Made by a program: the position numbers and the translations under genes. Positions 57,397 through 64,000 of a stretch of DNA of 64,000 bases are shown in pieces; the stretch's first letter is position 1, and every line of letters begins with the position of its first letter. The notes below the pieces were generated by a model that was not told where the DNA came from, searched no databases, and saw nothing but the letters and a program-made list of their open reading frames with translations. The stretch comes from Cryptomeria japonica (lineage: Eukaryota; Streptophyta; Pinopsida; Cupressales; Cupressaceae): the NCBI RefSeq assembly GCF_030272615.1, contig NC_081406.1, positions 395,212,439 to 395,276,438 on the forward strand, in the 5' to 3' direction.

Positions 57397-58851
57397 TCCA
57401 ATTTTACTTCATCGTACTTGTGTCAATTTGATTATGAGATGTTTCTATATGCTTTATTCTACATGTATGTATTTCTTTCAACATGAATGTATGTATTGCA
57501 AATGATAATGAATGTCTATGTTTTTGTTTCTTTTCATATGCAAATAAATGAATGAAAATGAGTAATAATGAAATGAATGAATCTATATAAGATGTTTATG
57601 TATGCAACTAACATCTCAAAACACAAGTACTCGATCGAAGAAATGATGCAGAAGAGACCACTTAGCGAAGAAATGATGAAGCTTCCAGCTCTTATTCAGC
57701 AAATAAAGAGATCATTATTATTACACCAAAATCACTCTAAAGTCACAAAATGCAAAATGAAATGCAAAATGATATGTGAAATGCAACCTAAACCTAGTCA
57801 CTAGATTTAAAATGCTTAAGATTCATCATTGAGCATAACGAACACAACAAGCAGGTTAGAGTTCCTTTCTTTTTCAATGTGCAATATTAATTATCTTGTC
57901 CGCAATGACCCCTTTTTTTTTGTTCATATCCTTGGATAGATTTCGCAGGGACCTGAATTGCATCATAAAGAAATTCCCTCAAAACAGACAAAGAAATGAT
58001 ATGGACCTCCCTATAGCATACAAATAAGCGGAGTCGAGGTATGTGAGGTGATTTCACCTTAATGTGAAGGCTCTTATCACAGACACCCAGCTAATTTATA
58101 TGTTTCCAGATCATCGGGATTATTCCTACAAGCAGAAAACAAAGAAAATATTATGCCCCCAATCCTTGCTCCTCTTAGTCACAATAGACTTCCTCGAGTT
58201 ACTCAAAGGGACAATAATCAAAAATCAATATAAAAGACAACATACAAAGAAAATTTTCATTCATAGCTCAAACTGTTTAGTAATTGTTTCCCGTTATGTT
58301 GTTTTGCTTGTTAACTTAGTGATAAAAACTCTGTAGTAGTCAGGAGACAGATGAATGACTCGGAGTGGACGATCGGTTTTCACTGACGGGAAAATGACTT
58401 GTTTGATATTGCTTGGGACATGGGATGTGCTCTATCGATTTTCCTAAGACTAGGGCATTGATCAGTTTCAAGTCATGTGGGTTCCAACGAACCAGGGTGT
58501 CATGAAAGTGACTGCAAAATATGTACAAGTGAAAGAAAAGATGCATGAAAGCGGGAAATGCCAATGTTGCGTTGATAGATGGAGTGCTTGATTACAAGAG
58601 GCGCCTATTTACCAGGTTTTCACCTGCTTGGCAGAGAATCAAATTTTATTTTATTTTTTTTACCAAGGTGCCTATTTACCAGGCTTTCACCAGGGCATTT
58701 TCTCTTTTACATTTTTTTTTAAACCTTTTTTTCAAGACTTTTCTAATTTTTAGGATTTTTTTCAGGAATTTTTCAGCTGTACAGTTTGCTCGAGCAGAGA
58801 ATGCTAAGTAAAGAATCTTTTCAGGTGGATGGTGTTAATCGGTTCTTGGAG
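57234..58851. other. Non-coding region between the PMD gene and G pol
   Basis: Contains a (TA)n run at 57364-57392, the block shared with F (58030-58210) and a T-rich stretch (58625-58770) similar in composition to the F minisatellite, with the repeated phrase GCCTATTTACCAGG (58603 and 58671). No supported gene on either strand. Confidence 0.55.
57364..57392. repeat. (TA)n microsatellite
   Basis: Uninterrupted ATATAT run of about 29 bp just downstream of the PMD gene. Confidence 0.9.
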
Positions 58852-59911
58852 CTATTCTCCTTCCGATGTTGAGAGCTGATAGGCACTAGAGCTGAAGACT
58901 ACAGTAATGATATAGGGACCCAGCCAGTTGGGTTCAAACTTCCCTTTGTTGTCTCGAAACTGTTGGTTTTTTGGATTTTCTCTTAGTACTAGGTCTCCCA
59001 CCTGAAATTCTCTTTGTCTAGCCTTCTTGTTATATCCTTTGGACATTCTCTTTTGGTACACTCTGAGATGATCAAACACCACTTGCCGACGTTCATCCAG
59101 CAATTCAAGTTCTTACAATCTAGATATCCTATGATCTTCATCAGTAACAAGACCTTGCAATGAAACTCTTAGAGATGGTATTTCTACTTCAATAGGTAAT
59201 ACTGTTTCGGACCCATACACAAAAGAGAAAGGTGTAGCCCCAGTAGGTGTTCTGATACTTGTTCTGTAAGCCCATAGTGCAGGATTGAGCTGCAGATGCC
59301 AATCCTTTCCTGATTTGTTCACTGTTCTATGCAAGATAGTCAGTAGGTTTTTGTTAGATGCCTCAGCTTGTCCATTACCTTGAGGGTAATATACTGATGA
59401 CCAATGTTACTTTATTTTGAATTTCTTACAAAGTTCATCCAGGTCTTTATTCTTGAACTATCCTCCATTATCAGTCACAATGGATGAAGGTATCCCATAC
59501 CTGCAAATTATATAGTTTAGGATGAATAAGGCGACTTGTTTACCAGTTGCTTTGATGAGCGGAACCACCTCTACCCACTCGGTGAAATACTCAGTGGGCG
59601 TTATGATGAATTTATGTCCATTGGATGATGCAGGATATATCTGATGAATGAGATCAAAGGCCCATTGCTGAAAAGGCCAGTGTGTAATGAATGGTATGAG
59701 ATCCCTCATCAGGGCATGTATGAGATTTCTCACAAGTCTTAGAAAATTTTATGGTGTCTTTTTCCATATCTGGCCAGCAGTAGCCAGCCCGTAATAGTTT
59801 CCGAGCTAAAGTAAAACCATTCGAATGAGATCCACAAATACCTTCATGGACTTTTGATAATGCACGTTTAGACTCTTCAGTTTCTAGACATCTAAGCAAA
59901 GTACTGTCCAA
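58852..59911 (-). pseudogene. pol: Gypsy integrase of G
   Basis: Minus strand. The zinc-binding region with HEGICGSHSNG and the RAGYCWPDMEKD segment (59911-59735) has lost its CxxC to a frame change. The core is in 59733-59458 (HWPFQQWAFDLIHQIYPASS, then CRYGIPSSIVTDNGG, which carries the second catalytic Asp). In 59334-59113: NPALWAYRTSIRTPTGATPF; the stretch that should carry the catalytic Glu (59340-59457) is in broken frames. The C-terminal DNA-binding part 59103-58852 holds VGDLVLRENPKN and the GPY motif WLGPYIITVV. No chromodomain follows. Confidence 0.88.
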
Positions 59912-59983
59912 ACCTCATCTAAATAAATCATTAGCTATGATAACATACCGTGAAGCATTTTGAGTTAGGTTTCTTTTCTCATT

Positions 59984-60790
59984 TTAGGTAAGATTTTCAG
60001 GAATAATTTGATCACATAGATAGGAGTAGATGTGGCTATATCTAGATGAGTCATGTCCAATAATAGAACAAACTATTTGGGTTTTAGGGGAATCATAAGC
60101 TGGGTAACGTAACTCTTCCACCAGGAATTCAAAGTGAGAATTGGACTCATGTAGCTTAGGTATAGATGCCAAGGTAGCCATAGCATCCGCTACTCTATTC
60201 GCTGATCTAGGAATTTGTTGGAATGATACAAAAGTAAAATACTTCTTGAGATCATCCACCATTCTTTTGTAAGGCATCAACTTCTCATCCTGAGTCTGAT
60301 GTGTGTTGTTGATTTGATTGACGACTAGCTGAGAATCTCCATAAATATGTAATTCAACAACCTTCCATTCAATGGCTAGCTTTATCCCATTTACCAATGC
60401 TTCATATTCTGCAATATTGTTTGTGCAGGGGAATAGAATCTTGTAAGATTTTGGGATGGAGTACTTTTGAGGAGTAATGAATAATATGCCAGCACCTGAA
60501 CCATTTTGAGTAAAGGACCCATCAAAGAACATCTTCCAGGGTTGTTGAGTAAGATGCATTATTGATTCATCTGGGAACTCGATGTGTAGCAGTTGAGTAT
60601 CCTCAAGTGGAGCTTCAGCGAGTTGATCAACAATTACCTGTCCTTTTATGGCTTTGCGTTCCACATATTCAATGTCAAACTCTGTAAGGATCATTACCCA
60701 CTTTGCCAATCGTCTGGTGAGTGTTGCTTTATTAAGAAGATACTTGAGTGGATCGATTTTGGCCACCAACTTGACTGAATGTGCTAGCAT
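59984..60790 (-). pseudogene. pol: RNase H C-terminus and archaeal-type second RNase H of G
   Basis: Long open minus frame of 268 codons. The first ~70 residues finish the RT-linked RNase H (KYLLNKATLTRRLAKWVMIL, VERKAIKGQ). The rest is a second RNase H with the four acidic positions visible: Asp in MFFDGSFTQNGSGAG, Glu in NNIAEYEALVNG, Asp in IYGDSQLVVNQI, Asp in ANRVADAMATLAS. RT-RH-second RH-INT order is a hallmark of the Tat lineage of plant Gypsy elements. Confidence 0.88.
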
Positions 60791-60805
60791 ATAGTGCCTC
60801 AGTTT

Positions 60806-61939
60806 CTATGATGCAAAGACTAATGCCAAGCATGCTTTTTCTATTATACTATAGCTCATTTCATAAGACACCAATGTCCTGCTGATGTAATAAATAGCTC
60901 TTTCCTTTTTGTCGTCATCCTGTTGCACCAAAAGTGCCCCCAATGATGAATCTATTACTGATATATATAAGATTAATGGTTTACCTTCAATAGGTGGCAT
61001 TAAGATCGGTGGATTTGATAGATACTCTTTGATTTGTTGAAGATGTTGTTCACATTCTTGATCCCAGCTGTATATTATTCCTTTTCTCAATACTTTTGTA
61101 AAAGGTTGAGCCTTGTTTGCTAGTTGAGAAATGAATCTTCTAATAGACTGGAGACATCCTTGTAGACTTCTCATTTGATTGATATTCTTTGGAGGCAGCA
61201 TTTCCATTATGGCTTGGACTTTCTCAGGATCAACCTCAATGCCCTTCTTTGAAATGATGTAACCAAGTAGTTTACCAGATGTCACTCCGAATGCACACTT
61301 CTTTGGATTTAATTAGAGCTTGAACTTTTCCATTCTGTCAAGTATAGGACCTAACTCTTGAATATGCGTTGATCTTTTCATAGTCTTCACTAAGGTGTCA
61401 TCAACATAATCTTCCATATTCTTATGCATCATGTCATGAAAGATAGTTGTAACTGCTCTTTGATAGGTCACTCCTGAGTTCTTTAGCCCAAATGGCATGA
61501 CATTCCAGCAAAAGGTTCCCCATGCACAGGTGAAAGCTATCTTTTCTTGATCTCCAAGAGTGATTTTAATCTAATTGTAGCCAGAAAATCCATCCATTAG
61601 TAAGTACATTTCATATCCCGCGGTCATGTCGACTATCATATCAATATTTGGTAATGGAAAATCATCCTTCGGACATGCTTTGTTAAGATCTCTAAAATCT
61701 GTACAAACTCTGATAGATTTAACTACCTTCGACACAGGTACTATGTTGGAAATCCATTCAGCATAATCTATTGCTCTGATAAATCCAGCTTTAAGTAGTT
61801 TCTCTAGTTCAGCTTTGACCAATAGTGTGACATGCGGGTGCATCTTACGAAGTTTTTGTTTAACTGGTTTTACTCCTGGTGTGATTGAGAGATGGTGCAT
61901 AATGAGATCAAGATCCAAGCCTGGCATATTAGAGTACAT
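60806..61939 (-). pseudogene. pol: Gypsy reverse transcriptase of G
   Basis: Frame 61939-61571 carries the RT start (VKAELEKLLKAGFIRAIDYA, then CTDFRDLNKACPKDDFPLPN). Frame 61498-61313 carries MPFGLKNSGVTYQRAV and the catalytic YVDDTLVK. Frame 61285-60806 holds the thumb and RNase H start (GKLLGYIISKKGIEVDPEKV, IRRFISQLANKAQPF, IEKACLALVFAS). Few stops; better preserved than F. Confidence 0.9.
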
Positions 61940-64000
61940 CTATGCAAAATTTATTTTCTTCTCTAAGAATAGCTGAGTGAAATCCTTCAATTCCTTTGCT
62001 GATAGTGATTGAGCTACGTGAATAATTTGTGGTGTCTCTTGATTCCCAATATTCACTGGCTGAGTTGGCTCGATCAATATGGAAGACTGCTCTTGAAAAT
62101 GACTGGGCAGCATACCAAGTATCTCACCTTCAGGCACCTCAGAGAGGTTTTAACCTTTAGGTACATCCTTTATTTTCTCTTTTTTAGATTCTGACACCGC
62201 CACTGTATGGTTTTTGCCATCAGATCTTTTATTTTTATTTTTCTTGTTTTTGCGACTAAGATACTTGATATCCTCTTCAGTCATATTTTCACTCTGTTCA
62301 CTGATGGAAGAGTTCATAGGTTTGACTGCATTGAGATAATAGGATAATGTATAGTCATTAGCAAAAGTAGGTATATCCATGGGTTGATTCTATAAAGTAC
62401 AGTCAATCAATTTAGGATGTATTAAGGACAAATTTTGGATAGGTTCAAGAGTATTCACGGTATTGTTATCACAACTGTAGATTGAAAAGTCAAGTTCCTG
62501 AATGATACATTGCGTAAGTGTCTCGAGACTAGGAAGAGTTAGATCATGATTATTAAAGTTCACATTAATATTTAATCAATCTAATCCAATAGACATACTT
62601 GTAACATCATTTACTACGCCGGACTAGACGTCATGTCATGGTTTAACAACAATAAGACTAGTAGGCAATTTTTCATTGTTTGTATCAGATGATTCAGAAT
62701 TTGAGGATGAGTGGGTATCATCATGAACAAGACTATCATCAGAGTCATCAGAATCATCAGAGTTATTAGATGAAGTTTCCAAGTCTCTATCAGGTGATTT
62801 AGTAAGCATATGTATGGTATCAATACTAACATCTTTAATGGTACAAATTCCTTCATATTGTAGTTCATTTGTCATTTGTATTTGATACACCTGTTGACAT
62901 GATCTCATTATTTCTATGAATTTTTTTCGTCTACTCCATTCAACTTCTTCTGGACTGATAACTGGTTCTTGTTCTGCAGCTTCTAACTCTTCTTGTGTAG
63001 TGCTATAACTGATTTGTTCTATTTGAGGATAAGGATACATAGATGAGAAGCATTCTGGTATTGTTCCTTCTTTCAATGCTTGTTCATAATTTGCTTGCCT
63101 CTTTTGTATAATTTCTTGTATTTCCCTCTCTAGTTTTATGCGCATCAGCTCTTGAGTATCATCTATGACACCACTAGATTCTTCTAGATTTTCTATAGCA
63201 GATGTGTCTGAAAGATAGTCAGGACCCCATTCATACTCGTTTGAATTAGTCTCTGAATCATCTACTTGTTGCCTGCCAGTATATGTGACTAGAACTTTTA
63301 ATGGTGCAAACAATTCTCTGATTCTCACAAATTCATCTCTCATATCCTCAGGAACCTCAACTTCTTGTATTATTGTAGCTGATACCGTCGAAGCTTGAGC
63401 ACTGACTATTTCTTCTTTCTTGACTGTTGATTCCTCTTTCTCTTTTCTACACTCTTCTTTTTTTTGTTTAGTGTTTGCTTCATGTAATGTTAAAGGCGAT
63501 ATATTTTTCAAGCCTTTAGACTTAGAGACATGTTTTTGTTCTAATGTCTTTTTAGGATTGTATCCCAGTCCAGCCTTATCATTTGTGGATTTGGTTTGTA
63601 GCTGAATTGGTTCAGTTTTTTGTTTGCCCAAAAGACCAATACCTAAGTACCCCATGCGCTAAATCATTTTGTAACCACGACCATATTGATTTGAGGAAAT
63701 CTCACAATGTCGTACCTCCTCATTTGGACTATCTTTCTTAAAGAGCCAGTTAAGCACAACATCCTCTTCTATTTCATCCACCAAGGAGGTAGAAGACTGT
63801 ATGAAGAGACCATCATATATAGTATTTAGAACTGAATTTTGTGTTCTCATAGCCTCTGATGGCTTGCCCAACTATTTTGGTGATGGAGGGAGAGAAACTA
63901 AGGATAGTATTGGTTCTATCTTGTAGCCATCCATGCCGGTATCTGTAATCTTCAATCTCTTTTCTAAGTCTTTCATCAATGTTTTTGGATCTTCATTTGG
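61940..64000 (-). pseudogene. pol: Protease-to-RT linker of G, N-terminal part beyond the window
   Basis: A minus-strand frame followed leftwards from 64000 with a few stops (63659, 62636, 62380, 62150 and 61940). It contains DGLFIQSSTSLVDEIEEDVV, a G-patch-like MGYLGIGLLGKQ...KAGLGYNP at about 63655-63540, an open stretch of 339 codons that is Glu/Ser/Lys-rich with an acidic SDDSDDSDDS tract, then KELKDFTQLFLE before RT. G-patch-like motifs and long acidic linkers at this place are known from Tat-type elements. Protease catalytic residues are not seen and probably lie right of 64000. Confidence 0.72.

Larger units (their letters stand above)
52536..64000 (-). mobile_element. Gypsy (Tat-like) element G, minus strand, with antisense PMD gene; runs off the right edge
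   Basis: From left to right: 3' LTR, polypurine tract, non-coding region, plus-strand (antisense) PMD gene, non-coding region, integrase, second RNase H, RNase H, RT and the protease-RT linker. Gag and the 5' LTR lie beyond 64000. The left edge falls in the RT of F. Confidence 0.85.

Overview
The window reads as intergenic DNA of a large, repeat-rich seed-plant genome. It is AT-rich and CpG-poor and consists almost entirely of nested, decayed LTR retrotransposons with initiator-Met tRNA primer sites and lineages typical of plants. A conifer or other gymnosperm is a reasonable guess, but nothing in the sequence fixes the species. I see no intact host gene, no tRNA or rRNA gene and no CRISPR array. 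Almost every element reading frame is broken, mostly by TGA/TAG codons of the kind C-to-T decay makes. || Layout. 1-2489: left part of a Sirevirus-like Copia element (A1: LTR, primer site, gag). 2490-2712: start of a family-B LTR inserted in A1. 2713-6985: minus-strand family-B Copia element (B2: 3' LTR, RT-RNase H, integrase). 6986-7845: fragment of an unusual non-pol ORF related to one in element C. 7846-9862: minus-strand Gypsy-type fragment (D2: gag and one LTR). 10090-20485: Gypsy-type element D1 with a perfect CAAGG target duplication; it has only gag and protease and is split inside the protease by element C (12351-19006), a pol-less element with LTRs, zinc knuckles and an ~1,100-codon extra ORF. 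D1 sits inside a possible short host reading frame. 22590-33892: minus-strand Copia element E (perfect AATTG duplication, gag only), split inside gag by Copia element B1 (25871-33014). 33893-38270: unassigned DNA with a large TA/TG microsatellite. 38270-39972 and 47371-52535: minus-strand Tat-like Gypsy element F, split by Copia element A2 (39973-47365). 52536-64000: a second minus-strand Tat-like Gypsy element G, apparently inserted in F's reverse transcriptase and running off the right edge. || Insertion order from nesting: E before B1; D1 before C; F before A2 and G; A1 before the B-LTR fragment, which came before B2. || The most interesting system is in G. Between its 3' LTR and pol, on the opposite strand, lies a degenerate plant-mobile-domain (PMD) gene with a TATA box, a short first exon, a GT-AG intron that joins in frame, and a C-terminal coiled coil. 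The predicted intron holds nine regularly spaced copies of a CpG-containing palindrome, TCGTACGA. The second is element C, which replaces pol with a large ORF of unknown function that also has its own TATA-like box; a diverged relative of that ORF occurs at 6986-7845.
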